A DNA stretch of 64,000 nt from an uncultured Chlamydiae bacterium (GCA_903893545.1 CAITMJ010000002.1:1-64000); one strand, 5' to 3'. Counted from the stretch's first letter, positions 34,480 to 43,261 are shown. A program made the numbers and translations. The notes: a model not told the origin generated them from the sequence alone.

Positions 34480-35693
34480 ATGTGGATGAGCCTTTTGGCC
34501 GCTTCGGCCAATGTGGTTGGGTGGGCAAAAGCAGAGAGGCGGACAAAGCCTTCTCCTGCAGAGCCAAATCCGCTTCCGGGAACGGAGATAATGTGCGTTT
34601 TTTCAAGTAGGTAATCGAAGAAGTGCCAGGAGGAGGCTCCGCCTGGGGCTTTGACCCAAAGGTAGGGAGCGTCGATCCCGCCGTAGGCTTGAAAGCCGCC
34701 CTTGATCAAGGTTTTTAAAAGAAATTGGGACTGCTCGAGGTAGGAATCGATAAGCGCTTTGACTTCTTTCCGCCCTTGTTCTGAATAGACGGCGGCGGCG
34801 GCTTTTTGGATCGGATAGGGGACGCCGTTAAATTTTGTATCGTGGCGCCGTTTCCAAAGAGCGTTAAGGGAGAGCCAGTGCCGCCCTTCTAGGATTTTTA
34901 GGGCGTGTGGGACGACGGTATAGGAGCAGCGAAGGCCAGTAAAGCCGGCCGTTTTAGAAAAACTCCGAATTTCAATGGCCACTTCATGAGCCCCTTCGAT
35001 TTCGTAGATGCTGTGGGGGACGTTGGGAGAGCGGATGAAGGCCTCGTAAGCGCCATCGAAGAGGATGACGGCTTTATTTTCCCGGGCAAATTGCACCCAT
35101 TTCTGCAAGGTTTCTCGGTCCATCGCCACGCCCGTTGGGTTGTTGGGGGAGCAGAGGTAGATGAGGTCGCAGGGGCGATTGGGGAGCTGTGGGACAAATT
35201 GATTTTTTTCCGTGCAGGGGAGGTAGACAACGCCGCCATAACCGCCCGTTTTAAGAAGGGGGCGAGTGCGCCCTGCCATGACGTTGGTATCGATGTAGAC
35301 GGGGTAGGTGGGGTCGGGCATGGCCACTTTGTTGTCGACATCGAAGAGCTCTTGCAGATTGGCAATGTCGTTTTTGGCTCCATCGGAGATGAAAATTTCA
35401 TCGGGATTAATGCCGAGATGCTTATACTCATTTTCTGCAATCGCTTCGCGTAAGAATGGGTATCCTTGCGAGGGGCCGTAGCCTTTAAAGGTGGCCTCAA
35501 AACCCATTTCTTTAGAGGAAGTTTCGAGTGCGGAAACGATGCTCGGCGGCAAAGGGCGCGAAATATCGCCGATTCCGAGGTTGATCAGTTTCGCTTGTGG
35601 AAATTTTCCCTGAAAAAGAGAGGCTTTCTCTCCGATTTCCTGGAAGAGATAATTGCCGACGAGTTTGGTGTAGTGGTGATTGAGTTTTGCCAT
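34476..35693 (-). CDS. dapL: LL-diaminopimelate aminotransferase
   Basis: PLP-dependent aminotransferase making LL-diaminopimelate directly from tetrahydrodipicolinate, the route chlamydiae use for peptidoglycan precursors. The family is recognised from LINLGIGDISRPLPPSIV, GYGPSQGYPFLREAIAE, IYLCSPNNPTGVAM and the PLP lysine in RSFSKTAGFTGLRC. The length of 405 residues is normal. It is divergent from rnc and is followed by a coupled gene of unknown role. Confidence 0.95.
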   Translation of the reverse strand: MAKLNHHYTKLVGNYLFQEIGEKASLFQGKFPQAKLINLGIGDISRPLPPSIVSALETSSKEMGFEATFKGYGPSQGYPFLREAIAENEYKHLGINPDEIFISDGAKNDIANLQELFDVDNKVAMPDPTYPVYIDTNVMAGRTRPLLKTGGYGGVVYLPCTEKNQFVPQLPNRPCDLIYLCSPNNPTGVAMDRETLQKWVQFARENKAVILFDGAYEAFIRSPNVPHSIYEIEGAHEVAIEIRSFSKTAGFTGLRCSYTVVPHALKILEGRHWLSLNALWKRRHDTKFNGVPYPIQKAAAAVYSEQGRKEVKALIDSYLEQSQFLLKTLIKGGFQAYGGIDAPYLWVKAPGGASSWHFFDYLLEKTHIISVPGSGFGSAGEGFVRLSAFAHPTTLAEAAKRLIHI

Positions 35694-35733
35694 AAGATTG
35701 ACAGATTATAGCCCGTAGACCGAATATTGGAAA

Positions 35734-36444
35734 ATGAATTCATTGAAAGCTCTCCGCTTAAAACAAGAAGAAATCGAGGAAAAGCTCGGTTACGTCTTTG
35801 AAAATAAAGAAATTCTCATGAATGCCCTCGTCCACCGCTCCTATGTAAACGAGCACAAAGATGAGGCTTTAGCCCATAACGAACGGGTTGAGTTCCTCGG
35901 GGATTCCGTATTGGGGCTGGTGGTCGCCGACTATCTATACCATCGCCTTCCAACCTATTCGGAAGGGGCTCTGTCGCAGCTCCGCTCAAAGCTTGTAGAG
36001 GCCTCGACGTGTGCAAAATATTTACAAAAGCTCGAACTGCAAGAGTATATTTTACTCGGTCGCGGCGAGGCCATGACCGAGGGGCGCAATAAAGTTTCTA
36101 TTTTAGCCGATGCGTTTGAGGCCATTGTGGGCGCTATTTTTCTCGATGGAGGCATGGCAACGGCAAAATCATTCTTGCTCTGCCATTTTGAAGAGGAGGC
36201 AAATGCTGCGATAGGCTCTCCTCCGCGCAATTTTAAAGCGGAACTTCAAGACTATTCGCAGAAAAAATTTCAGAAAGTGCCTATCTATAAGATTGGAGGG
36301 GAGACCGGCCCCGCCCATGCCAAGCTTTTTCATGTGATTGTCTACATTGAAGAAAAAGAGGCGGGCATCGGTGTTGGGATTTCCAAAAAAGAAGCAGAAC
36401 AGCGGGCGGCTTTCGATGCGCTCTCCAAACTGGAGCAAACATGA
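35734..36444 (+). CDS. rnc: Ribonuclease III
   Basis: Double-strand-specific endoribonuclease processing rRNA precursors. The catalytic domain has the signature NERVEFLGDSVLGLVVADYL and the later acidic pair in ILADAFEAIVGAIFLDGG. The C-terminal dsRNA-binding domain starts at FKAELQDYSQKKF and ends GVGISKKEAEQRAAFDAL. The length of 236 residues is normal. The stop overlaps the radA start in an ATGA. rnc-radA-hemC is also the order I recall in Chlamydia. Confidence 0.96.
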   Translation: MNSLKALRLKQEEIEEKLGYVFENKEILMNALVHRSYVNEHKDEALAHNERVEFLGDSVLGLVVADYLYHRLPTYSEGALSQLRSKLVEASTCAKYLQKLELQEYILLGRGEAMTEGRNKVSILADAFEAIVGAIFLDGGMATAKSFLLCHFEEEANAAIGSPPRNFKAELQDYSQKKFQKVPIYKIGGETGPAHAKLFHVIVYIEEKEAGIGVGISKKEAEQRAAFDALSKLEQT

Positions 36445-37811
36445 GTAAGACTAAGATTGTTTGGGCTTGTCGCGAATGTGGCCATACGCAGCCAAAATGG
36501 ACCGGTAGCTGTGGCGGATGTCAGAATTGGAACTCTCTTCTCGAAGAGGTCTCTCTTGAGGAAAAAAAGGTTCGTTTTGAGTCGAAAAAACCGGGAGCGG
36601 CCAAAGCGGTTCGGATCAAAGATATAGGCACTAATGAATTTAAACGCCTGTCTACGAAAATGGGGGAGCTCGACCGCGTTTTTGGAAATGGAATCGTCGA
36701 AGGGTCGTTAGTTCTTGTTGCAGGAGAGCCAGGCGTTGGAAAATCGACGCTTCTTTTACAGATCGCCAATGCGATCGCCGGACAGGGCTTAAATGTCCTC
36801 TATGTTTGTGGGGAAGAATCGGTGGAGCAAACATCGCTTCGCGCGCAAAGGCTTTCCATCGATCACCCGAATATCTATCTTTTAAACGAGACCAATTTTA
36901 GTGCGATTAAGGCGCAGATCGATCAACTCAATCCAGATGTTGTGATCGTCGATTCTGTGCAAATTGTTTACAAATCGGAACTCCCTTCATCGCCGGGATC
37001 AGTCGTGCAAGTGCGCGAGATCGCAACCGAGTTTATGCACATTGCCAAGGGGCAGGGGATTACGACATTTTTAGTCGGCCATGTGACAAAATCAGGCGAA
37101 ATTGCGGGTCCAAGAGTCTTGGAACACATCGTCGATACCGTGCTCGATTTTGAAGGGGACCGCCAGCATGGGTTTCGACTGCTAAGAGTGATTAAAAACC
37201 GATTTGGCCCCACCGATGAGATCGCCATTTTCCAGATGAAGGAAGGAGGACTCTCAGAAGTTGTCAACCCATCGCAGGCGTTTTTACAAGAGCGGATGAA
37301 AGAGATCTCCGGCTCTGCCATCGTGCCCGGCCTTGAAGGGGCAAGATCGTTTTTATTAGAAATCCAGGCCCTTGTCACCACGACTGCCTTTCCCACTCCA
37401 TCGAGAAGATCGGCAGGCATCGATCAAAACCGGCTTGCTCTGCTCCTTGCAGTCCTAGAAAAACGGGTTGGCTATACGCTTCACCATTGCGATGTCTTTG
37501 TCGCATTGGCGGGGGGCCTCAAGATTGTAGAGCCCGCCATTGACCTTGGCATTTTACTTGCGATCGCCTCTTCTTTTTCCAATCGCCCAATCCCAGCGGA
37601 TGTCATCGCGATTGGCGAAGTGGGCCTTGGGGGAGAAGTGCGAGGCGTAAGCCGCATTGAAACGCGCCTTAAAGAGTCGATTCACATGGGATTTAAGCGG
37701 TGTATCTTGCCCAAGAAGAATTTAAAGGGGATCTCTTCCTCATTGACTGAAAAAATAGAACTCATTGGAATCGATCTTGTCGACGAGGCCATTCAAAAAA
37801 TTCTCCATTGA
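36441..37811 (+). CDS. radA: DNA repair protein RadA
   Basis: RecA-related ATPase that promotes branch migration in recombination. It starts with the C4 zinc finger (CRECGHTQPKW then CGGCQNWNS), followed by Walker A AGEPGVGKSTLLLQ, the RadA-specific KNRFG motif (VIKNRFGPTDE) and a C-terminal Lon-protease-like domain (DLGILLAIASSFSNRPIP). The length of 456 residues is normal. hemC begins inside its 3' end. Confidence 0.96.
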   Translation: MSKTKIVWACRECGHTQPKWTGSCGGCQNWNSLLEEVSLEEKKVRFESKKPGAAKAVRIKDIGTNEFKRLSTKMGELDRVFGNGIVEGSLVLVAGEPGVGKSTLLLQIANAIAGQGLNVLYVCGEESVEQTSLRAQRLSIDHPNIYLLNETNFSAIKAQIDQLNPDVVIVDSVQIVYKSELPSSPGSVVQVREIATEFMHIAKGQGITTFLVGHVTKSGEIAGPRVLEHIVDTVLDFEGDRQHGFRLLRVIKNRFGPTDEIAIFQMKEGGLSEVVNPSQAFLQERMKEISGSAIVPGLEGARSFLLEIQALVTTTAFPTPSRRSAGIDQNRLALLLAVLEKRVGYTLHHCDVFVALAGGLKIVEPAIDLGILLAIASSFSNRPIPADVIAIGEVGLGGEVRGVSRIETRLKESIHMGFKRCILPKKNLKGISSSLTEKIELIGIDLVDEAIQKILH

Positions 37812-38427
37812 AGCGGCGGCTAGAAAGTCTCCTCTTTCAAGAGCGCAAGTCACCGAGATCGCAATAGCGATGCCCCACATCGATTTTTGCATGCATTGGG
37901 TCGAGACAACAGGAGATAGAGATCGGAGCACTTCTTTACGCACACTTGGCAAAACTGATTTTTTTACCAAAGAACTCGACGAAATGGTCCTCCAAAAAAA
38001 GGCTCGTATCGCCATCCACTCGGCCAAAGACCTTCCCGATCCCATGCCGCAGGGCCTTATCGTTGCGGCGATGACAAAGGGGATCGACCTCCGCGACTGC
38101 CTTGTCCTCCGAGCAAAAGAGAGCTTAACTCCAGGTATGGTGATTGCAACTTCAAGCGAACGGCGAGAAGAGGCGGTTAGAGTTCTCCAGCCAGATGTTC
38201 GCTTTATCGATATCCGCGGGACAATTGAGGAGAGATTGGCCAAGCTAGAGAGGAAAGAAGCGGATGGCGTTGTCATCGCGGCAGCGGCGCTCATTCGTCT
38301 AAAATTGACCGGTTTAAATTGCATCTACCTGCCAGGGGAGACTGTGCCTGGTCAAGGCAAGCTCGCTATCGTATGTCGAGAAGACGACCAAGAAATACGG
38401 CAAGCGGTATGCGAACTCTCTATTTAG
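37765..38427 (+). CDS. hemC: Porphobilinogen deaminase, short form
   Basis: Polymerises porphobilinogen into hydroxymethylbilane. Domains 1 and 2 are recognisable: ARKSPLSRAQ, HSAKDLPDPMPQGL with the catalytic Asp, TSSERREEAVRVL and the C-terminal end of domain 2 (GQGKLAIVCREDD). The protein stops at about 220 residues, just before domain 3, which in E. coli carries the Cys (LEGGCQVP) that anchors the dipyrromethane cofactor. I recall that chlamydial HemC proteins are generally short. The start is a TTG inside radA; no ATG lies before the ARKSPL block. It overlaps hemD. Confidence 0.85.
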   Translation: MESILSTRPFKKFSIEAAARKSPLSRAQVTEIAIAMPHIDFCMHWVETTGDRDRSTSLRTLGKTDFFTKELDEMVLQKKARIAIHSAKDLPDPMPQGLIVAAMTKGIDLRDCLVLRAKESLTPGMVIATSSERREEAVRVLQPDVRFIDIRGTIEERLAKLERKEADGVVIAAAALIRLKLTGLNCIYLPGETVPGQGKLAIVCREDDQEIRQAVCELSI

Positions 38428-39041
38428 GGCTCGACCCCTCTCGCTACTCCAAAAAAGTCACCCACTATCCGATCATAGAGACAGTGCCGATCCAAACGCT
38501 CGATGAACCCACAAAAGCCGCATGGCATTTTGCCACGCACATTCTCTTTACTAGCCGGAGCGCAGTCAAACATTGGTTTGCGCTCTCTTCAATTGCAGAG
38601 CAAGAGGTCTTTGCCGTAGGGCCTGGGACGCTTGCGGCGCTGCAAGAACTCAACGTGGATGCAACAGTGGCGCCTTTTGCAACGCAAGAGGGGATGATCG
38701 AATTGCTTGAAGCAACGGATCTATCGAAAGCTTATTTGTTTTGGCCAAAATCGGCCTCTGCAAGACAGGTTTTAGGCGATTATCTAAAGAAGAGAAAACT
38801 GCGGTTTTATGCATTCGATCTCTATGAGACAAGAACTCAAGCGCCAAAGCCTTTGCCAAACTTAAATGACTTTGATGAACTTGTCTTTACAAGTCCTAGC
38901 ACGATCGCCGCGTTTTTACAGATTTTTGGTGCGATTCCAAAACATAAGAAAATCACATGCATCGGCCCTGTTACAGAAGCGTTTTATTTTGCAGAATCAT
39001 CATCCTTCGCCGGCTTATGCAAAGGCTATAATGGCATTTGA
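38409..39041 (+). CDS. hemD: Uroporphyrinogen-III synthase-like protein
   Basis: Likely closes hydroxymethylbilane to uroporphyrinogen III. HemD-type landmarks are HILFTSRSAVKHWF, FAVGPGTLAAL, LYETRTQAP, LVFTSPSTIAAFLQIFG and ITCIGPVTEA. The 210-residue protein starts at MRTLYLGL, overlapping the hemC stop. After GPVTEA the last 20 residues look unrelated to HemD ends, while another frame continues PSPAYAKAIMAFD, so a late frameshift or recombination is possible. A piece of its 3' part is duplicated at 40570-40663. Confidence 0.78.
   Translation: MRTLYLGLDPSRYSKKVTHYPIIETVPIQTLDEPTKAAWHFATHILFTSRSAVKHWFALSSIAEQEVFAVGPGTLAALQELNVDATVAPFATQEGMIELLEATDLSKAYLFWPKSASARQVLGDYLKKRKLRFYAFDLYETRTQAPKPLPNLNDFDELVFTSPSTIAAFLQIFGAIPKHKKITCIGPVTEAFYFAESSSFAGLCKGYNGI
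38828..38977 (+). repeat. Donor copy of duplicated hemD segment
   Basis: Positions 38828-38873 and 38930-38977 inside hemD reappear, joined together, at 40570-40663. The 56 bases between the two parts (38874-38929) are missing from the second copy; the junction falls in a short T run. This copy is within the intact reading frame. Confidence 0.9.
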
Positions 39042-39355
39042 TTCGACGTATTTCCCCAAAACAATTCAAGGGTATTTAATAAATTATCGAAGTCTCTATC
39101 GTTTTGTGTATAAGAGATGCTTGAAATGCTTTTATTTAGATCGTTTGACTTCCCGTTAATCCAGTCTATGATAGCGTCTAGTTGCTCTTGCAAAGCTACT
39201 GAATGGTACGTATGTCTACTGGGGGATGCAAACAGTTCTTGAATAAATGATTGGGTTTTTTGTTTCGAGGATTGTTTAGAAGAGGAGATGTCATATAAAA
39301 TATCAAAATTGTCTGGCGAAAATATTTCAAGCTTGGCCCGGTGTCGGGGCTGTTT
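39026..39355 (-). pseudogene. Remnant of an effector-like gene
   Basis: An open stretch of about 108 codons on the minus strand, between the J-domain gene and hemD, with coding-like composition (for example EIFSPDNFDILYDISSSKQ and LQEQLDAIIDWINGKSNDLN) but no usable start codon: the frame is closed by TAA at its upstream end and has no ATG before residue 100. It ends in a stop that overlaps the hemD 3' end. It reads as the C-terminal part of a lost gene. It accounts for most of the 328 bases between hemD and the J-domain gene. Confidence 0.45.
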
Positions 39356-39369
39356 TTAGATTTAATTTT

Positions 39370-40392
39370 CTAATTTTTTGTTAGTTCTTCATATGCATAG
39401 GAAGTGATTTTAAAGGCATCTCCAGCAGCGACTTGGTCTTTATCTGTATTTTTGTCTGGATGCACCTTAACAGCGAGGGCTTTGAATGCTTTTTTGACCT
39501 TTTCTATAGAAGCGCCTTCCTCTAAACCTAAAATTGCATAATTATTTGAGGAGGAGTTTACTGATTTCTCTAACGCCTTACTTAAGAAGTCGAATCCAGC
39601 AGGACTGCATTCAGGTGGAGAAGCTAGTTCGGAAGGGAGAAAATAGGGATCTGAGTTTTCGTATTTTCTCTGAAGTCGCTTGCTTGCGTACCACATTGCC
39701 GTCTTCGGATCTTTTTTTATAGCGGCAGCGATCACATCATCATCATCCCGGAGCCTCTCACTAGCAGAGGAAAGTATTCCCACATTGAACTGAATTAGGC
39801 GAAGTACCAGATTTTTATTATCTTGAAGCCTTAGGCTAGCATGAAGAAATAGCCAGTCACCTTGCGAAACAGCGGCAAAGACGATATCCTCGTCGTCGCC
39901 CCAGGAGGTATGAAGCCAGTTGCTTACGTTGTTGAATACAAGACAATACCTTTGAACAACTCTAAGTATAAAAGGTTTATTCGCCTGCAGTCTTTTGCTA
40001 ATGTGCTTTAAGTTGTTTCTATTATAGCAAATAGCAGCGAAAGCGGCATCTTCATCGTCTTGAAGTCTTTTGCTAGCATCTGCCAGCGATATCCAGCTTG
40101 AGAAAGCATTGAGCATGTACTCTTTATCATCATATTTTTGATGAATGAGGTCATAGATCGCTATGATAATATTTCCGAGGACGGGGATTAAAAGAATTAT
40201 GCAGCGATCGTAACTTTTCTGGTCTAAATGGGTATAATAGCGATCTTTCCAGAGGTCTGGTTTTGTCATAGATGGAATAACGACGTTCTTTTGATAGATA
40301 TTATAAATATTTTTGAATGTGCTAACTAGTGGGATGTAGTCGCAGTAATTATCTATTTTTACTGAAAGAACGTAATCTGTGTTAGTTGTCAT
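39370..40392 (-). CDS. DUF4116-like repeat and J-domain fusion protein
   Basis: A 340-residue protein in three parts. The first 95 residues include a hydrophobic segment (RCIILLIPVLGNIIIAIYDL) that may touch a membrane. Residues about 100-245 contain irregular repeats of the type LQDDEDAAFAAICYN, GDDEDIVFAAVSQGD and SASERLRDDDDVIAAAIKKD, each followed by a S/A-KRLQ or SLRLQ helix, which I recognise as DUF4116-like. The last 60 residues are a J-domain (YAILGLEEGASIEKVKKAFK) with an intact HPD at about 311-313, so it should stimulate an Hsp70. A TTG five codons earlier is an alternative start; neither has a good ribosome binding site. Host-directed function is inferred. Confidence 0.78.
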   Translation of the reverse strand: MTTNTDYVLSVKIDNYCDYIPLVSTFKNIYNIYQKNVVIPSMTKPDLWKDRYYTHLDQKSYDRCIILLIPVLGNIIIAIYDLIHQKYDDKEYMLNAFSSWISLADASKRLQDDEDAAFAAICYNRNNLKHISKRLQANKPFILRVVQRYCLVFNNVSNWLHTSWGDDEDIVFAAVSQGDWLFLHASLRLQDNKNLVLRLIQFNVGILSSASERLRDDDDVIAAAIKKDPKTAMWYASKRLQRKYENSDPYFLPSELASPPECSPAGFDFLSKALEKSVNSSSNNYAILGLEEGASIEKVKKAFKALAVKVHPDKNTDKDQVAAGDAFKITSYAYEELTKN

Positions 40393-40569
40393 TTTTTGAT
40401 TTTTCAAGGCTCATTCTAGAAAATTACAAGGATTTTGCAAGAACATGATTTTTTTGGATAGTAAAATATATTTTTTATTTAAGTTTTTTCGTGGTGTTGT
40501 AATGAAGTGTTTGTTTTAATTGAATGTTCTTTGCTTTTTCGTCTAAAATGTTTGCCATTTTCAATTTAA

Positions 40570-40663
40570 GACAAGAATTCAAGCGCCAAAGCCTTTACTA
40601 AACTTAAATGACTTTTGCGATTCCAAAACATAAGAAAATCACATGCATCGGCCCTGTTACAGA
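40570..40663 (+). repeat. Second, deleted copy of the hemD segment
   Basis: This noncoding stretch is a near-identical copy of hemD 38828-38873 plus 38930-38977, in the same orientation, lacking the 56 bases between. The second block of 48 bases has no mismatch and the first has three. It ends four bases before the RING gene stop. Together with hemD it brackets the remnant and the J-domain gene. Nothing else is seen between 40393 and 40666 except AT-rich sequence that should hold the J-domain gene promoter. Confidence 0.9.
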
Positions 40664-40666
40664 CTC

Positions 40667-41080
40667 TTACATGATTGCGCAACAGGTAGAATTAGAGGGT
40701 CTGGCGTCTTCTTGGAGCTGGGGAGGCTGTAGAAATGCCATTTGAGAATAGATCCTTATCAGAGGATGTCTTTGCGATCGTTGTTCTTCTTCATCGTTCT
40801 GGAATAATTGGGCGACCAATTGTTCTGAAAGATCGTCTATAACGGCGGGTTTTTCTGGCTCTTTTCTGGGGAGAAGATCTGTCTCGATCTTGGTAATGAC
40901 TGTTTTGCATAAAGGACAAAGAAACTGACTTCCTCGATGAAACGCCAAGAGATCGTCTAAACATTTCTTATGGATCGCATGGATGGCATCATGCCCCGAT
41001 ACTCGCCCAAACCCAAGATGTTCTATACATATAGGGCAAAGATCCTTCGGGTTTCTTTTGTTGATCGGGAAAAAGCTCAT
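40667..41080 (-). CDS. RING-type protein with C-terminal CaaX box
   Basis: A 137-residue protein. Residues 15-58 resemble a RING-H2 finger: LCPICIEHLGF (Cys15, Cys18), HDAIHAIHKKC (His34, His37, Cys40) and LCPLCKTVI (Cys55, Cys58); the usual third cysteine is replaced, possibly by His30. This suggests binding of a ubiquitin-charged E2. The protein ends STCCAIM: the last four residues (CAIM) form a CaaX box of the farnesylated type, with a second cysteine before it. Bacteria lack CaaX prenylation, so the tail points to modification in the host. The start at MSFFPINK is the first ATG; a TTG 17 codons upstream is possible. Confidence 0.75.
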   Translation of the reverse strand: MSFFPINKRNPKDLCPICIEHLGFGRVSGHDAIHAIHKKCLDDLLAFHRGSQFLCPLCKTVITKIETDLLPRKEPEKPAVIDDLSEQLVAQLFQNDEEEQRSQRHPLIRIYSQMAFLQPPQLQEDARPSNSTCCAIM

Positions 41081-41223
41081 ATCTGATCTTAAAAAGAGAG
41101 TTAACGAGCTATGCTGCCATCGACATTTCAAATTGTCAAAACAATTACTCTATTTAAAAAGTTCGTTGAATCGGATGACGCTTATGTGATAGCTTTGTCG
41201 GACTATGATATGGAGATTTTTCT

Positions 41224-41847
41224 ATGGCAGAACACGCAAAAACGAGCTACCAACTTCCCGAATTACCTTATGATTTCAATGCGCTAGAGCCAGTGATCTC
41301 TGCGGAGATCATGGAGTTGCATTACTCTAAGCACCATAAGGCGTATGTCACCAATTTGAACGCCGCGTTGGAAAAATATCATGAAGCGGAGACGAAAAAT
41401 GACGTAGCGGCCATGATCACGCTGCAGCAGGCGATTCGGTTCAATGGCGGAGGACACATTAACCACTCCATTTTCTGGACGATTTTGGCCGCTCCATCAA
41501 AAGCGGGTAAGTTAGATCCTCAAGGGGAGCTCGCGATGATGATCGAGCGGGATTTTAGCTCTTTTGACTCATTCAAAGAAAAATTGAGCGCGGCAGCAGC
41601 CGGGGTTCAAGGGTCTGGCTGGGGCTGGCTGGGTTATAATAAAACTTTGAAAAGACTCGAGATCGCTACCTCTGCCAACCAAGATCCATTGAGCGCGCAA
41701 GGGTTAGTTCCTCTTCTTGGAATTGATGTGTGGGAGCATGCCTATTATCTTCAATATAAGAATGTTAGAGCAGATTACGTGAAGGCGATTTGGCAGATTT
41801 TTCATTGGAAGAATATCGAAGAGAGGCTGGCAAAAGCTTCCCATTAG
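41224..41847 (+). CDS. sodA: Superoxide dismutase (Fe/Mn)
   Basis: Detoxifies superoxide in the cytoplasm. The N-terminal block [17 protein letters not shown], first metal His in [13 protein letters not shown], second His in [11 protein letters not shown], and the C-terminal [13 protein letters not shown] with the Asp and His ligands are all present. The length of 207 residues is normal. GGAG precedes the ATG and TATGAT upstream may be a -10. It is followed by accD, as in Chlamydia. Metal preference cannot be decided by eye. Confidence 0.96.
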   Translation: MAEHAKTSYQLPELPYDFNALEPVISAEIMELHYSKHHKAYVTNLNAALEKYHEAETKNDVAAMITLQQAIRFNGGGHINHSIFWTILAAPSKAGKLDPQGELAMMIERDFSSFDSFKEKLSAAAAGVQGSGWGWLGYNKTLKRLEIATSANQDPLSAQGLVPLLGIDVWEHAYYLQYKNVRADYVKAIWQIFHWKNIEERLAKASH

Positions 41848-41910
41848 ATTTCTCATTGAGAAAAGAGATCTAAGATGGTATTCTTTTGGTAATTTACGAA
41901 ACTTGAGATT

Positions 41911-42852
41911 ATGGGTCTATTTACTCGCAATAAACCAAAAATTAAAGTTCAAAGCACAAAGAAGGACGGCTTTAGCGGCTGGATCAAATGTTCTGGGTGT
42001 ACAGAGCTAATCCATGCAACGGAGCTGGCCAAGCATCTCAATTGCTGTCCGAAGTGCGATCACCATTACCGGCTTACCCTTTCGCAGCGGATCGAACTGC
42101 TTGCCGATGGGGGGACGTTCGAAGAGCTCTTTACTGAAATCAAGCCCGTCGACAGCTTAGGGTTTGTCGATACAGAGCCCTATAAGACGCGTCTAGCGGC
42201 TGCGCAGAAGAAGACGTCTCGCGACGATGCGATTTGCACTGGGACTTGCTTCATTGGGGGAACTAGAGCGGCTTTGGGGATTTTAGATTTTGCCTTTATG
42301 GGCGGATCGATGGGGTCTGTTGTGGGCGAGCGGTTGACGCTTCTCATTGAGCTTGCCTTAGAAAAGAAGCTTCCTCTTGTGATCGTGTCGGCCTCCGGCG
42401 GGGCGCGCATGCAAGAATCGATTTTGTCTTTGATGCAAATGGCAAAAACTTCGGCCGCATTGGCAAAATTGCACGAAGCGGGGATTCCTTATTTCTCTAT
42501 TTTGACCAACCCTACTACAGGTGGCGTCACCGCTTCTTTTGCAACTCTTGGGGATGTCATTTTGGCAGAGCCAGAGGCTCTTATCGCATTTGCGGGCCCT
42601 CGCGTGGTAGAGCAAACGATCGGGCAAAAACTCCCTCCAAAAGCGCAGAAATCGGAATTTTTGCTTGAAAAAGGGATGATCGATTTGATTGTCAAACGAG
42701 TAGATCTAAAAGCGAAGATCGTTCAGCTCATGGATTTTTTGGTTCCTCGAAAACCAAAGCTAGAGCTTGCAAAAAATATGCCAGAACGTTTAAAAGAGCT
42801 GCTTAAACGAGCAGAGAATGGAAAAAGTCCCAGTTCCGCTGTTAGCGGATAG
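41911..42852 (+). CDS. accD: Acetyl-CoA carboxylase carboxyltransferase beta
   Basis: Beta subunit of the carboxyltransferase that makes malonyl-CoA for fatty acid synthesis. The N-terminal zinc ribbon ([11 protein letters not shown] then [11 protein letters not shown]) is typical. The crotonase-fold core shows [18 protein letters not shown], the [10 protein letters not shown] turn and [12 protein letters not shown]. The length of 313 residues is normal. The 3' end overlaps dut by 35 bases. The alpha subunit (accA) is not in the window. Confidence 0.96.
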   Translation: MGLFTRNKPKIKVQSTKKDGFSGWIKCSGCTELIHATELAKHLNCCPKCDHHYRLTLSQRIELLADGGTFEELFTEIKPVDSLGFVDTEPYKTRLAAAQKKTSRDDAICTGTCFIGGTRAALGILDFAFMGGSMGSVVGERLTLLIELALEKKLPLVIVSASGGARMQESILSLMQMAKTSAALAKLHEAGIPYFSILTNPTTGGVTASFATLGDVILAEPEALIAFAGPRVVEQTIGQKLPPKAQKSEFLLEKGMIDLIVKRVDLKAKIVQLMDFLVPRKPKLELAKNMPERLKELLKRAENGKSPSSAVSG

Positions 42853-43261
42853 CGAAGAATTAATCCCTAAATATGCGACAGAAGACGCTTCAGGCGCCGA
42901 TGTCCGTGCACATATCGCAGAACCGGTGATCATCGAACCTGGTGCCATTGCAATGGTTCCTACGGGTCTTCGGGTAGCGATCCCATCGGGTTATGAGATC
43001 CAAGTGCGCCCTCGCAGCGGCCTTGCTGCAAAAAATGGCGTTACGGTTTTAAACACTCCTGGCACGATCGATGCTGATTATCGCGGAGAAATTGCAGTGA
43101 TCTTGATCAATTGCGGCAAAAACAGTTTTACGGTAACGCCGGGAATGCGTATTGCGCAGCTTGTTTTAGCTCCTGTGGTTCAAGCTGTTTTTCTCACGCA
43201 AGATCTTTTGACATCGACAACAAGAGGAGCGGGCGGTTTTGGCCATACTGGAACGAATTAG
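42818..43261 (+). CDS. dut: dUTP diphosphatase
   Basis: Hydrolyses dUTP to dUMP, keeping uracil out of DNA. The trimeric dUTPase motifs are in order: [49 protein letters not shown] and the C-terminal [12 protein letters not shown]. The length of 147 residues is normal. It starts inside the accD 3' end, and the family N-terminus fits this start. Confidence 0.96.
   Translation: MEKVPVPLLADSEELIPKYATEDASGADVRAHIAEPVIIEPGAIAMVPTGLRVAIPSGYEIQVRPRSGLAAKNGVTVLNTPGTIDADYRGEIAVILINCGKNSFTVTPGMRIAQLVLAPVVQAVFLTQDLLTSTTRGAGGFGHTGTN

Noticed and set aside
34898..35500. 200-codon alternative frame inside dapL
   Set aside because: Ser/Pro/Thr-rich shadow of the aminotransferase frame without any motif.
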